From Agrobacterium tumefaciens (GTDB taxonomy: Bacteria > Pseudomonadota > Alphaproteobacteria > Rhizobiales > Rhizobiaceae), in NCBI RefSeq assembly GCF_013318015.2, contig NZ_CP115844.1, positions 1-64,000 of the forward strand: a stretch of 64,000 nt of DNA, in the 5' to 3' direction. The notes below the pieces were generated by a model that saw nothing but the letters and a program-made list of their open reading frames with translations, ran no database searches and was not told the origin of the DNA. Shown piece by piece: positions 1-8,924 of the stretch (within the stretch, counting starts at the first letter, position 1; every line of letters begins with the position of its first letter). The translations under genes and the position numbers were made by a program.

Positions 1-1218
1 ATGGCGAATAAGACCGCAAATAAAACGACAGCCGGCAAAATCGAACGCGTTTCGATTGATAAAACCATTGCGGACGATTCTGCAAAGCTCAGCAGCAATC
101 TTCAGGAGCTATCTGCTCGTCTGTTTTCGCCCGACGCACAAAAGGCGCTGCGTCGCTTCAGCAGTACGGAGGCCGCCAAGTTGCTCGGTGTGACAGACAG
201 CTACGTGCGTCATCTGGCAGCTCAAGAGGGTTCGGTGACTTCCGAAAAAACGTCCGCTGGGCGGCGGACGTTCTCTTTGTCCGAGATCAATACGATCCGA
301 CAGCTCCTCGGAAAAACCAAGCCTGCCTACCTGGCTGGGCGTCGGGAAACTGATCATCTTCAGGTCATTGCAGTGACCAACTTCAAGGGTGGATCGGGTA
401 AGACAACGACATCTACGCATCTCGCGCAATATCTGGCGCTGCGCGGCTATCGCGTTCTCGCCGTAGATCTGGATCCGCAAGCATCCATGTCCGCGATGTT
501 AGGCTATCAGCCGGAATTTGATGTCGGTGAAAACGAGACGCTGTTCGGCGCTATTCGCTACGACGATCTTCGTCGCCCTGTAGGGGAGGTGGTTCGTGAG
601 ACCTATTTCCCGGGATTAGATCTGATTCCCGGCAATCTTGAACTCCACGAATTCGAGCACGACACGCCAAGAGCTCTTGCAGAGCGAAACGGCTCTGAAA
701 CCGACATGTTTTTCATGCGTGTCGGCAATGCGCTCACCGATCTCTCTGACCGGTACGACGTAGTCGTTATTGATTGCCCGCCGACATTGGGTTTCCTGAC
801 ACTCTCGGCGTTATGCGCTGCAACGGCAGTCCTGATCACTGTCCACCCTCAAATGCTCGACGTTGCATCCATGAACCAATTTTTGGCGATGACGTCGGAT
901 CTTTTGTCGGTGGTCAAAGATGCCGGGGGGAATCTTGAATACGACTGGATGCGATATCTGGTCACGCGGTACGAGCCCAACGATGGGCCGCAAGCGCAGA
1001 TCGTTGCATTCCTTCGAAGCCTGTTCGGGGATCGTGTCCTTACCTCCATGATGGTGAAGTCTACCGCAATCTCCGATGCCGGCCTATCGAAACAGACGAT
1101 CTACGAGGCTGCACGAGAATCCATGAACAGACAGACCTACGATCGCGCGGTAGAGGCCATGGATGGGGTCAATCTTGAAGTAGAAGCTCTTCTCAAGAGC
1201 TCATGGGGGCGCACATGA
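1..1218 (+). CDS. repA: RepA, ParA-like plasmid partition ATPase
   Basis: RepA is the Walker-type ATPase of repABC plasmids. It segregates plasmid copies together with RepB and represses the repABC operon. The protein is 405 aa. An N-terminal helix-turn-helix-like part (about residues 50-75) precedes a deviant Walker A motif KGGSGKTT (129-136), the DLDPQ motif (156-160) and VVVIDCPPTLG near residue 255. The reading frame begins at the first base of the window, so the promoter and any upstream parS sites are not visible. Its stop overlaps the repB start (ATGA), which indicates translational coupling. Family length and gene order fit very well. Confidence 0.97.
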   Translation: MANKTANKTTAGKIERVSIDKTIADDSAKLSSNLQELSARLFSPDAQKALRRFSSTEAAKLLGVTDSYVRHLAAQEGSVTSEKTSAGRRTFSLSEINTIRQLLGKTKPAYLAGRRETDHLQVIAVTNFKGGSGKTTTSTHLAQYLALRGYRVLAVDLDPQASMSAMLGYQPEFDVGENETLFGAIRYDDLRRPVGEVVRETYFPGLDLIPGNLELHEFEHDTPRALAERNGSETDMFFMRVGNALTDLSDRYDVVVIDCPPTLGFLTLSALCAATAVLITVHPQMLDVASMNQFLAMTSDLLSVVKDAGGNLEYDWMRYLVTRYEPNDGPQAQIVAFLRSLFGDRVLTSMMVKSTAISDAGLSKQTIYEAARESMNRQTYDRAVEAMDGVNLEVEALLKSSWGRT

Positions 1219-2213
1219 AGGGCCGGGACATTCTCAAGAATATGGTTAGTTCTGCCGGCGGTGAAGCACCGAAGGTGGGCACTCAGCCCCATCCACAACA
1301 CAAACCGGCAGGCGCTGTTCGCGCCATGAACTTGTCCCTCGGCCGGCTCGGAGATGAAGCCGCTGCGGCCAAAGAGTTGCGGTCTGCGCTTGCTGCCGGA
1401 GACAAAGTCGTCGAGTTAAGTCCAAACCAGATTGAGGCTTCGTTCATTCAGGATCGTATTCCGACTGGAAACGATGCTGCTCTGGATGAACTGATCACTT
1501 CGATGCGCGAAAGCGGTCAGCAGGTTCCTATTCTCGTTCGGCCACATCCGACGAAGGATAATTGGTACCAAGCGGCTTATGGACATCGCAGATTGCGTGC
1601 AGCCGTTGTTCTGGAACGCCCGGTTAAGGCGATCGTGCGCCAACTCTCCGACGAGGAACTGATTGTCGCGCAAGGTCAAGAGAATGGGCCACGTATCGAT
1701 CTCAGTTTTATCGAGCGCGCCCTGTTTGCAAAAAGACTTGAGCAGCATGGTTTTGATCGCGACAGAATCTCCCAGGCGCTGTCTGTCGACAAGCCTGAGA
1801 CATCGCGGCTCCTACAGGTCGCGGACGCCATCCCGACAGATATCATCATGGCGATCGGGCCTGCTTCGAAGATCGGACGGCCGCGCTGGTTGGCCTTTGC
1901 CGAACTTTTGAAGGACAAAGCAGCGGCGGACCGGATTGCCGTCGCCATCGCCGAACCTCAGTTCGGAGCAATCGATACGAATGAACGGTTTGCCCGTTTG
2001 TGGGCGAAGGCCCAAGGCCCCAAAGCTTCGAAGAAGGACACCGGCGGTAAAATCCGCACGCGCAAGGGCATCGTTCTCGCATCAATGGAACGAACAGCCA
2101 AAGGCGCCAAAATCACAGTTACATCAGAAGAGTTTGCACAGTTCCTTGATGCCAGAATGAGCGATCTTGTTGAGCAGTTCGAAAAAGAAAACTCTTCTGA
2201 AACAAACCATTAG
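1215..2213 (+). CDS. repB: RepB, ParB-like centromere-binding protein
   Basis: RepB binds parS palindromes and works with RepA in plasmid partition. The ParB N-terminal nuclease-like fold is visible around the AYGHRRLRAA motif (about residue 115), followed by a helix-turn-helix region and a C-terminal dimerisation part. The ATG at 1215 overlaps the repA stop (ATGA) and has a G-rich ribosome site a few bases upstream. An ATG 12 bases earlier (1203) is in frame but fits the family start less well. The preferred form is 332 aa, beginning MKGRDILKN. Confidence 0.95.
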   Translation: MKGRDILKNMVSSAGGEAPKVGTQPHPQHKPAGAVRAMNLSLGRLGDEAAAAKELRSALAAGDKVVELSPNQIEASFIQDRIPTGNDAALDELITSMRESGQQVPILVRPHPTKDNWYQAAYGHRRLRAAVVLERPVKAIVRQLSDEELIVAQGQENGPRIDLSFIERALFAKRLEQHGFDRDRISQALSVDKPETSRLLQVADAIPTDIIMAIGPASKIGRPRWLAFAELLKDKAAADRIAVAIAEPQFGAIDTNERFARLWAKAQGPKASKKDTGGKIRTRKGIVLASMERTAKGAKITVTSEEFAQFLDARMSDLVEQFEKENSSETNH

Positions 2214-2216
2214 TTC

Positions 2217-2234
2217 GATTGTCAGCTGACAATC
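2217..2234. promoter_or_regulatory. Candidate parS: perfect 18-bp palindrome after repB
   Basis: GATTGTCAGCTGACAATC is a perfect 18-bp palindrome starting four bases after the repB stop codon. RepB-binding parS sites of repABC plasmids are about 16-bp palindromes with a CAGCTG-like centre, and some plasmids carry them next to repB. No second copy was noticed elsewhere in the window, and the region upstream of repA lies outside it. Confidence 0.6.
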
Positions 2235-2260
2235 CGATCGCAACCAGGAGATCAAACCGC

Positions 2261-2314
2261 AAAAGAAAAGGCCCCCAAACGTCGCCGTCGTGGAAGCCCT
2301 TCTTATAGTGTCGC
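2261..2314 (-). ncRNA. Countertranscribed RNA (incA-type) repressing repC
   Basis: repABC plasmids carry a short antisense RNA between repB and repC that limits repC expression and sets incompatibility. On the minus strand here a -35 box TTGACT (2344-2349) and a -10-like GATTCT (2321-2326) are spaced by 17 bp. They are followed by a sequence with GGGCTTCC and GGGGGCC segments that can pair, ending in TTTTCTTTT (2261-2269). Length and layout match known ctRNAs of rhizobial plasmids; exact ends are estimates. Confidence 0.75.
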
Positions 2315-2410
2315 AACTAGAGAATCGCATTTCCCCGAATCCCAGTCAAGAGTCTTTGGCGCTGTTTTGGCGAGCGGATTTCTTTTGCCTATTTTGTGAG
2401 GGCTGAAGAA

Positions 2411-3625
2411 ATGCAAACGGGAAATGTAACGACGCCTTTTGGGCGGCGGCCGATGACGCTTGCTCTGGTGAAGCGGCAGATCGCCGTCACCGAAATCAAG
2501 TCAGGCAAGAGCGCTGACAAATGGATGATCTTTCGCGATGTCAAAGAAGCGCGCGAAACCTTCAGGCTGCCTCCTTATTCGATAGCGGTCCTTGATGCTC
2601 TCCTGACGTTCTATCCGGAAAAGGAATTGCGTCAGGACGCGCAGATGATCGTATTTCCTTCGAACGCTCAGCTGATGGTTCGGGCCAACGGGATGTCAGG
2701 AGCTACGCTTCGTCGGCATCTGGCAATCCTTGTCGACGCGGGAATGATTGTCAGAAAAGACAGCCCCAATGGCAAACGATACGCCCGAAAAGACGGCGCA
2801 GGGGAGATTGAGCGCGCGTTTGGCTTTGATCTTTCTCCGCTGCTGGCTCGTGCGGAGGAATTTGCGTTGGCAGCTCAAGAAGTCGCTACCAATCGGCGGG
2901 AGTTTCTCAAGGCCAAGGAGAGTCTTACGCTGTGCCGGCGTGACGTCCGCAAGGTGATCAGCGCGGCGATCGAGGAAGGCGCGGAAGGGGACTGGGAAGC
3001 AATTGAAGGTGTGTATCTGGATATTGTTCGCCGTATTCCCCGGACGCCATCATCGTCTGACCTGGCGCAAATTCTCGACGAGATGCAGATCCTTTACAAC
3101 GAGGTTATCAACCGTCTGGATGTTATGGATAATTTCGAAAATATAAGCACCAATGGTGCTCACAGAGAGCGGCACATACAGAATTCAAAACCCGAATCCA
3201 ACAATGAACTTGAACCTAGCTCTGAAAAAGAGCAGGACGAAAAGCCGAGAGAGACCCGCCAGCCGAAGAGCGAGCCGATAAAGGCATTTCCAATCGGCAT
3301 GGTTTTGAAGGCGTGCCCGCAGATAGGCGACTATGGGCCGGGCGGCCAGATCGCAAGCTGGCGAGATCTGATGTCGGCTGCCGTGGTTGTTCGCTCGATG
3401 CTTGGCGTCAGCCCAAGTGCGTATCAAACGGCTTGCGAAACCATGGGCCCCGAAAATGCGGCGGCCGCGATGGCTTGCATCCTTGAGAGGGCAGGGCAGA
3501 TCAATTCGGCGGGCGGCTATTTGCGGGACTTGACCCGGCGGGCGGAGAAAGGAGAGTTTTCCCTCGGGCCCATGCTCATGGCCTTGATGCGCGGGAATGC
3601 GGGCTACGGTCAGAAGGCGGGCTAA
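2411..3625 (+). CDS. repC: RepC, replication initiator
   Basis: RepC is the initiator protein of repABC plasmids and usually acts on an origin inside its own gene. The N-terminal part (MQTGNVTTPFGRRPMTLALV...) carries the winged-helix region of the family, and the FPSNAQLMVRANGMSGATLRRHLA segment is a recognisable helix-turn-helix. The ATG at 2411 was chosen over the in-frame GTG at 2396 because it matches the family start and follows a purine-rich GCTGAAGAA stretch. The product is 404 aa, full length. It ends 28 bp before a convergent hydrolase gene. Confidence 0.95.
   Translation: MQTGNVTTPFGRRPMTLALVKRQIAVTEIKSGKSADKWMIFRDVKEARETFRLPPYSIAVLDALLTFYPEKELRQDAQMIVFPSNAQLMVRANGMSGATLRRHLAILVDAGMIVRKDSPNGKRYARKDGAGEIERAFGFDLSPLLARAEEFALAAQEVATNRREFLKAKESLTLCRRDVRKVISAAIEEGAEGDWEAIEGVYLDIVRRIPRTPSSSDLAQILDEMQILYNEVINRLDVMDNFENISTNGAHRERHIQNSKPESNNELEPSSEKEQDEKPRETRQPKSEPIKAFPIGMVLKACPQIGDYGPGGQIASWRDLMSAAVVVRSMLGVSPSAYQTACETMGPENAAAAMACILERAGQINSAGGYLRDLTRRAEKGEFSLGPMLMALMRGNAGYGQKAG
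3115..3175 (+). other. AT-rich patch in repC, possible oriV
   Basis: A noticeably AT-rich stretch (around ATAATTTCGAAAATATAAGC) lies within otherwise GC-rich repC. In the repABC plasmids examined experimentally, the origin lies in an AT-rich internal segment of repC. Assignment here is by position and composition only. Confidence 0.35.
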
Positions 3626-3653
3626 TATGCTGAAGTGCCGCCCCTTCCCCCAC

Positions 3654-4475
3654 TCATATTATGGTGGCGAGAAAACTCTCGAGCAGAGAGTTGAAACGGT
3701 CACGGGTTTGCCAGTGAAGTCCGTGCCCGACCTTTTCCACACGCATCGGACCGCGTTCCCAGAGGTTCCTGAAGTTCAAGCTGTCGATGTAGTCGAGATC
3801 GATCACCGGATCGTCGGCGCCGTTGACGATGGCCAGCGGTACAGAAGAGGTTTCGACAAGGTCGCGCTGATCGAGGTGTTTACCCGACAGGGCCGCATCG
3901 ACCATCATCTGACGGGATCGTCCATCCGTCCGCTTGACTGTCGCTTTCCAGAATTCGTCGTGGGCGGCATCCGGTCCGAGCGCAAGTTTAACCACCATGT
4001 CCACCTCCTGATCGATGAGGAGGGGTTTTCCTGTGTAGGCGAATTCGGGATCAGGCCGAAAACCGAGCGCCGCACCTTCAGGGCCTGGCGGAATCGGGGG
4101 CGTTCCAAAGATCATAGCGCCGGCAGTTTTCTCGGGAAGGCGACGCATGACTTCCAAAGCGACGTGACCACCCAGTGAGTGGCCCAGAAGGGCAAAACGC
4201 CCAACGCCGAGTGCTTCAATTACTTCGCGGATCGCGTCAGCGTATCCGCCGAAATTGTAAGTGAGCAGCGGATCAATCGCGTCAGACGATCGGCCGTGGC
4301 CGGGCAGGTCGATAGCGATGACACGGTGTTTGCCGGCGAGGGCCTCAATCTGGAAATGAAATGTTTCCTTGCACATGGAATTTGCGTGAATCATCAGGAC
4401 CGGAAGTCCGTCGCCAGGTGCGTCGTAGACTGCAATCTGACCGTGGGACGTTTTAATCTTTTTTTCCTGTTCCAT
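3654..4475 (-). CDS. Alpha/beta hydrolase
   Basis: A soluble alpha/beta-fold hydrolase of about 273 aa. The nucleophile elbow GHSLGG carries the catalytic Ser, NGADDPV carries the acid and VGHGLHWQ the His. The oxyanion region is in LMIHANS near the N-terminus. The ATG at 4475 follows a plausible GGTGCAGG ribosome site; an in-frame start 51 bases upstream is less likely. Substrate is not evident. It is convergent with repC and divergent from the GGDEF gene. Confidence 0.85.
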   Translation of the reverse strand: MEQEKKIKTSHGQIAVYDAPGDGLPVLMIHANSMCKETFHFQIEALAGKHRVIAIDLPGHGRSSDAIDPLLTYNFGGYADAIREVIEALGVGRFALLGHSLGGHVALEVMRRLPEKTAGAMIFGTPPIPPGPEGAALGFRPDPEFAYTGKPLLIDQEVDMVVKLALGPDAAHDEFWKATVKRTDGRSRQMMVDAALSGKHLDQRDLVETSSVPLAIVNGADDPVIDLDYIDSLNFRNLWERGPMRVEKVGHGLHWQTRDRFNSLLESFLATII

Positions 4476-4683
4476 CCTGCACCCTAGATTTCTGTTTTTC
4501 CTGTCACCCAAGCCTTGGCCATACAAGAGCCGGCGTCGCCCGTGTCATCAAATCGGTCACAATGGCTTTAGTCGGTTCAACTTGAGCTATTTCCTTTTCA
4601 GTTTAATAAGCCCTTATTTGTATGACGCAATCGCACAGAGGACCACTGCAGGGGCGAACTCCACAAAACTCGGATTGAACAGG

Positions 4684-5886
4684 ATGGATACTGCGATTGT
4701 CAGGACCACGCTTCAGTTGGTCATCCCCGGCATTCTGTCGATTTTTGGAGTCTCGTTTGTCTGCACCTGGCTGATTGACCGCAAACGCCACTACCTTCTG
4801 GTTTTGGCATGCGCCTGTGTTTTCTTCGCCTTGGGAGCTGCTTCGCAGATATTCGGCTGGCCATCCGGCGTTGGGCCGAACGCCGTTGTCTCGGGTGCGA
4901 TCTATACCGCGGCCGTTGTCACAGCAGCTGAGGGGCTTTTGCTGCGCTCGGGAAAGATGTTTGGACCATGTGCCGATGTCATGATCGTCTGTGCGTTCAC
5001 GGCGCTTCTGGCGTATTTCTTCTACATCGACAGAAACCTGCTTGCACGGGTCTACATTCAGAATTTCGGATACGGCTTTGTTCTTCTGGTGACCGCCTTG
5101 CGTTTGTCGGCGCTTGCTCGAGGCCGTCTCGTCGACAGGGTCCTGTTCTGGATCCTGCTGGTTTTCTCCATCCAGTTTTTCCCTCGGACTTTTCTCACGA
5201 TAGGATTTTCAGCGCCGACAGGTGCGGCGGCATTCGCAAACTCGGTCTTCTGGCAGGTTCTGCAGCTCTCGCTCGCCGTGCTGGGGGCAGGTCTCGCCAT
5301 GGCGATCCTCGCCGTCGCTGTCACCGACCTTATCGATGACCTGCGGCGGGAGCGGGACATTGACCATTTGACGAACGTTCTCAACCGTCGCGGTTTCGAG
5401 GAACGAATAGCGGGTCAATTCCGCAAGGGCGCACACGCGTTGCTGCTATGCGATATCGACAAGTTCAAGGGCATCAATGACAAGCACGGTCATGACGTTG
5501 GTGACATCGTGTTGAAGGCCGTGGCGCGACAGTTGGATCGGTGCATTCGCAAGGGTGATATCGTTGGGCGATTGGGCGGCGAAGAGTTCGCGGTGTTCCT
5601 GCCAAATACCTCGGCCAGGGAAGCTCAGGAATGTGCTGAACGCCTGAGGTTGGCAATCCAGGTCTGCGAATTCGAGGAGCTGGATATACCCCCCGTAACA
5701 GCGAGTTTCGGTGCAGGGTCGCTGAACCCAGGTGAATCCTGGATAGCACTGTACAAAAGGGTTGATGCGTTACTTTACGAGGCAAAGCGATCGGGCCGCA
5801 ACCGGACAATATCGGATAATCCGCCCACCGTCTCAACCGTCGACGATACTGCAGACCCATTCACTCTTCGTGGCTATCCCGCTTGA
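4684..5886 (+). CDS. Membrane-bound diguanylate cyclase (GGDEF)
   Basis: It makes cyclic di-GMP from GTP. About the first 215 residues form several hydrophobic membrane spans. They are followed by a GGDEF domain starting near LNRRGFEERI, with the metal-binding LLLCDIDKFKGIND segment and the active-site RLGGEEF. No EAL domain follows. The ATG at 4684 follows GAACAGG and gives 400 aa; a TTG at 4582 would add 34 residues with no clear ribosome site. The sensed signal is unknown. Confidence 0.88.
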   Translation: MDTAIVRTTLQLVIPGILSIFGVSFVCTWLIDRKRHYLLVLACACVFFALGAASQIFGWPSGVGPNAVVSGAIYTAAVVTAAEGLLLRSGKMFGPCADVMIVCAFTALLAYFFYIDRNLLARVYIQNFGYGFVLLVTALRLSALARGRLVDRVLFWILLVFSIQFFPRTFLTIGFSAPTGAAAFANSVFWQVLQLSLAVLGAGLAMAILAVAVTDLIDDLRRERDIDHLTNVLNRRGFEERIAGQFRKGAHALLLCDIDKFKGINDKHGHDVGDIVLKAVARQLDRCIRKGDIVGRLGGEEFAVFLPNTSAREAQECAERLRLAIQVCEFEELDIPPVTASFGAGSLNPGESWIALYKRVDALLYEAKRSGRNRTISDNPPTVSTVDDTADPFTLRGYPA

Positions 5887-6347
5887 GTCAGGTCTCGGCG
5901 TTGTCGAGTGGTGGTCACCTTCCCAGGGATCAAATTTTGGCAGCTGTTAAAGGCTTCGCCAGGAACCATAGTCGGTATTCCGACATCGAGATCGAATTCA
6001 CTTTCGCGACGGCTACGGCTGAAAGGTGTTTTTTGGCTTCGACCGGCAGCCAAAAGGATGGCGGGCGAGAGAGGAAAAACCCATGTCTGGTGATACCGAT
6101 CGGGCCTCAGAAATTGTCCCCCTCCCGCGTGTAAAATTCCCCACCTCATGCCGCGAACTGCCAGGCACATCGCGTTGATCTTCCGCTTCCTGGTTTTACA
6201 TCAAATTTTTGAAAGCCAGCTTCATTCCAAGGCGCTAGAATAGCCCCCGTTCCCCCAATTTGGTGATAAGGGAGCCGCGCCGTCGTCTCTGTATTCGTAG
6301 CGGAGGCGGCGGCTTGCCCACTCCCGCCCTTCTACATCGGCACCATA
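5887..6347. other. Gene-poor stretch with possible IS debris
   Basis: No convincing gene is visible over about 460 bp. The segment around 6110-6150 (GTCCCCCTC and GTAAAATTCCCCAC) resembles the repeated termini of IS21-type elements, but neither istA nor istB is present. It is best read as scarred intergenic DNA. Confidence 0.35.
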
Positions 6348-6593
6348 TCAGAGTAACAACCCAGTCCCGCGAATTGTTTCGCCATCGCGTACTGCCGTCC
6401 AGCTATTGCCGCTTCCGTTGCTGCGCAATTCAAACACCCACCCCGCGCCCAAATTCATGCGTAGCGTCATCTCGGTGTCGGTATAGTCTACGACCGCAAC
6501 CCACTCCCGCCCTTTTTGCTCCATCACGAAGCGGCCACGGGGGTCATCTAAAAGCGACGGATCACAGGGGGCACCAATAAAAAATATACTCAT
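6348..6593 (-). CDS. Small hypothetical protein, 81 aa
   Basis: A small open frame starting MSIFFIGAPCDPSLL with a good ribosome site (AGGGGAAA directly before ATG). The product is hydrophilic with alternating beta-like segments (REWVAVVDYTDTEMTL) and ends in GTGLLL. The frame stays open upstream through an IS110 relic, but the ribosome site favours the start given. No family was recognised. Confidence 0.45.
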   Translation of the reverse strand: MSIFFIGAPCDPSLLDDPRGRFVMEQKGREWVAVVDYTDTEMTLRMNLGAGWVFELRSNGSGNSWTAVRDGETIRGTGLLL

Positions 6594-6665
6594 TTTCCCC
6601 TGCTGGCGACCACTCCCCGTCATGAGCGGCGAACAGGATAATACCAAGATCCTCTTCATCCTCTG

Positions 6666-6761
6666 TTCTACCCACGCGACGCGGGCGGTCTTGTTTGCGA
6701 TCGCTACCGACACCATGCGTGCCGGTTTGCGCTGCAAGTGCTTCGCGAACCATGAAAACGT
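6666..6761 (-). pseudogene. IS110-family transposase C-terminal remnant
   Basis: The minus strand reads WFAKHLQRKPARMVSVAIAN followed by KTARVAW. This matches the conserved C-terminal segment of IS110/IS116 transposases (basic patch, then ALANKxARxxW). The rest of the transposase is absent and no IS ends are visible. It is a short relic. Confidence 0.55.
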
Positions 6762-6876
6762 AGGACTTCGACCTCTCCCGCAAAGGCCGCCTTATTCCTC
6801 CGCCTGGGCTCACGCACATCGACATGTGAGCCAGGCCGCAGCCCGTGGCGAATATCCCCAACAGGCGATCCGTTGA

Positions 6877-8043
6877 TCAGAGAACGAGCCGTGCTGCACG
6901 CCCCATCTTTCGCTCGCTGTTGTTGTAGTATCCCGACGCTTGCGTCACCGACTTGTGCAGGGATTGCTGCATGGCTTCAGGCAGTGGAATGCCGCGGTTT
7001 GCCGCCTCGGTCAAATAACCAGAGCGTAATCCATGGGCGGAAAACTGTGCCGGGTCCAGCCCGGCCTGCCTGATGCGCGTTTTCAGGATAAGGTTGACAG
7101 ACTGCGGCGTCATCGCGCGCCGATCAAGATTGCCCCACTGGTCGATACGCCGAAAGACGGGTCCCGCTTCGATCTTTGCCTCTTCAAGCCAATGCTTAAG
7201 CGCTGTCACCGGTCGGCCGATCAGCACAACATGTTCATCATCGTCTGACGTGGTGGTTTTGGTGCGGCCGAGATGGATTGTGAGGCAGGGAAGGAGAGGG
7301 GAGTGCTCGTCGGTGGGATTGGTGCGGACCGGTTCCTCTTCGACAAGGTCCTCAACACGTAGTCCCGCGACCTCGGAACGGCGCCTGCCGCCGGATGCGA
7401 AAGCCATCAGCAGCAGCGCCCGGTCACGCAGGTCGACCAGCCGATCGCCCGCGCAAGCCGCAAGCAGTTTGGCAAGGATATCAGCGGTGACAGCCTTCTT
7501 GCTCTTTCTCTGCCTGGGTCGATTGCTGGCGCGAACCGCCAAACGGAGTGCGCTTTTTAGCGACGGCGCCGAAAACGATCCGGTCAGCCCGCGCCAGCGC
7601 GTCAGGATCGACCAGCTCGTCAACCGGCGGCGAACGGTCGCCGGCGCATGCGGGCCGGCGCTTCTCAGCAAGCCCTTGAGGCGGAGAGCGATCGCGACGT
7701 CCGCGGGCATGCCGTGATCGGCGTTGGTTCCCCGCTCAACTGGGTCCCAAAGATGGTGAGCGACGAATTTCAGAAGCAGACTTTCGGGGGCAGGCCAGGG
7801 GAGGGGAGTGCCTGTTACCAGCACGCACCACGCCTCGAGATATGCAAGGTCGGATGCAAGGGCCCGCATGGTGTTGTCGCCCATGCCTTCGCTGGCCAGG
7901 TGCTTGAGCGTCGCGACATCGTCGTCGGTCAGAAGTTCGGCAAGTTGGTCGCGCCGGTCGAAGGGCAGGATGGCATCGAGCGCATCCAGTTCTTCGGCAC
8001 GCTTGAGAACGTCATTTCCTGCAAGCGACAGCTCAGTGCTCAT
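6877..8043 (-). CDS. Tyrosine recombinase / integrase
   Basis: A phage-type tyrosine recombinase of 388 aa with an N-terminal SAM-like part and a C-terminal catalytic domain. Visible catalytic elements are the first Arg in ASGGRRRSEVAGLR, the HGLRSGY box, and the Tyr in SGYYNNS near the C-terminus. The ATG at 8043 gives MSTELSLAGND and overlaps the 3' end of the PIN toxin gene by 11 bp, so the recombinase appears to be the third gene of the antitoxin-toxin operon. No attachment site could be identified. Confidence 0.85.
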   Translation of the reverse strand: MSTELSLAGNDVLKRAEELDALDAILPFDRRDQLAELLTDDDVATLKHLASEGMGDNTMRALASDLAYLEAWCVLVTGTPLPWPAPESLLLKFVAHHLWDPVERGTNADHGMPADVAIALRLKGLLRSAGPHAPATVRRRLTSWSILTRWRGLTGSFSAPSLKSALRLAVRASNRPRQRKSKKAVTADILAKLLAACAGDRLVDLRDRALLLMAFASGGRRRSEVAGLRVEDLVEEEPVRTNPTDEHSPLLPCLTIHLGRTKTTTSDDDEHVVLIGRPVTALKHWLEEAKIEAGPVFRRIDQWGNLDRRAMTPQSVNLILKTRIRQAGLDPAQFSAHGLRSGYLTEAANRGIPLPEAMQQSLHKSVTQASGYYNNSERKMGRAARLVL

Positions 8044-8452
8044 GTTCGAGCGGTCCAACGACGGTAATCCCCTCACCGCGGGCGGCGATGGCCATCTTTC
8101 GGTCCCCAGTTGCGAGAGGTAAACCGTGTGTTCTGGCAAGCGCGACATAACTCGCATCATAAGCGGTTAGCGTGTAACGGGTCGCCAGTTCCAGCACCAG
8201 GCCATCTCCGCCCGATCCGGCGTCCTCGAGCGGCAGCCCTCGCAGCTGTGTCATCAGCAGAATCGGTTCGCCGGGGCGGAGCCGGCCGCGCCGTTCGGCC
8301 ACCAGAAACAAATTGCGGGTTTCAAACCAGAACAGTGCCGGCACGAGACCGACCGTCGACCGTATCTCCGACATCAGTCGATCAGCGGCGTCGTGTTGTT
8401 CGTCGGGCAGAAACCAGGCGGCGGCGATGGAGGCATCGAGAACGAAGGACAT
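8033..8452 (-). CDS. vapC: PIN-domain toxin, VapC-like
   Basis: VapC toxins are PIN-fold ribonucleases that cut tRNA or rRNA. The acidic residues of the fold are visible: FVLDASI at the N-terminus, WFETRN in the middle, and YDASYVALA and LATGDRKM toward the C-terminus. The chosen ATG at 8452 gives MSFVLDASI and shares one base with the antitoxin stop (TGATG). The protein is about 139 aa, normal for the family. Confidence 0.88.
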   Translation of the reverse strand: MSFVLDASIAAAWFLPDEQHDAADRLMSEIRSTVGLVPALFWFETRNLFLVAERRGRLRPGEPILLMTQLRGLPLEDAGSGGDGLVLELATRYTLTAYDASYVALARTHGLPLATGDRKMAIAARGEGITVVGPLEHEH

Positions 8453-8694
8453 CAGTAACGCCGGCCTTCGTCGCGCCATTCACGGATTTCGTCTTGTGTG
8501 GTGACGGGCCGGCCGACGCGCTGGGCCTTGATTTCGGCGATCAACGCATCGACGTCGTTGTCGCGGCGGATACGGGTCAGCCGGGCAACGGGCGTGTTGC
8601 CGCGCGAGATAATCACCTCCTCGCCGGCTTCGACCTTGGCCAGCAGATCGGACAGATGGGTTTTGGCCTCGGCGACCTTGACGGTAACAGTCAT
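8452..8694 (-). CDS. Phd/YefM-type antitoxin partner of the PIN toxin
   Basis: An 80-aa antitoxin beginning MTVTVKVAEAKTHLSDLLAK, with the Phd/YefM fold (AKTHLSDLLAKVEAGEEVII, then GNTPVARL) and a C-terminal tail that would bind and inhibit the toxin. The ATG at 8694 follows TGGAGCAATCAAC. An upstream in-frame start exists but lacks a ribosome site. It normally represses its own operon. Confidence 0.85.
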   Translation of the reverse strand: MTVTVKVAEAKTHLSDLLAKVEAGEEVIISRGNTPVARLTRIRRDNDVDALIAEIKAQRVGRPVTTQDEIREWRDEGRRY

Positions 8695-8924
8695 GTTGAT
8701 TGCTCCAGGGTATGTCTCTCTCGTCGAGCAGACGTCAGTTTGCAGCGTTTTTCGACATTCTGCGCGATCATACGGCGGTCTCTGCAAGTTGGTCAAGATC
8801 TAACCATATCATTAACGATACTTGAATACTATCGTTAGTGAAGGCACGTGCCAAATGAAGCAATGCATGACGCCAGTAAATAACGAGATTGCTTTCGTTA
8901 CGGAAGTCATGCAATTTGATTTCA

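Noticed and set aside
3597..4178. Plus-strand protein opposite the hydrolase gene
   Set aside because: The frame is the shadow of the hydrolase on the other strand and has no ribosome site or family.
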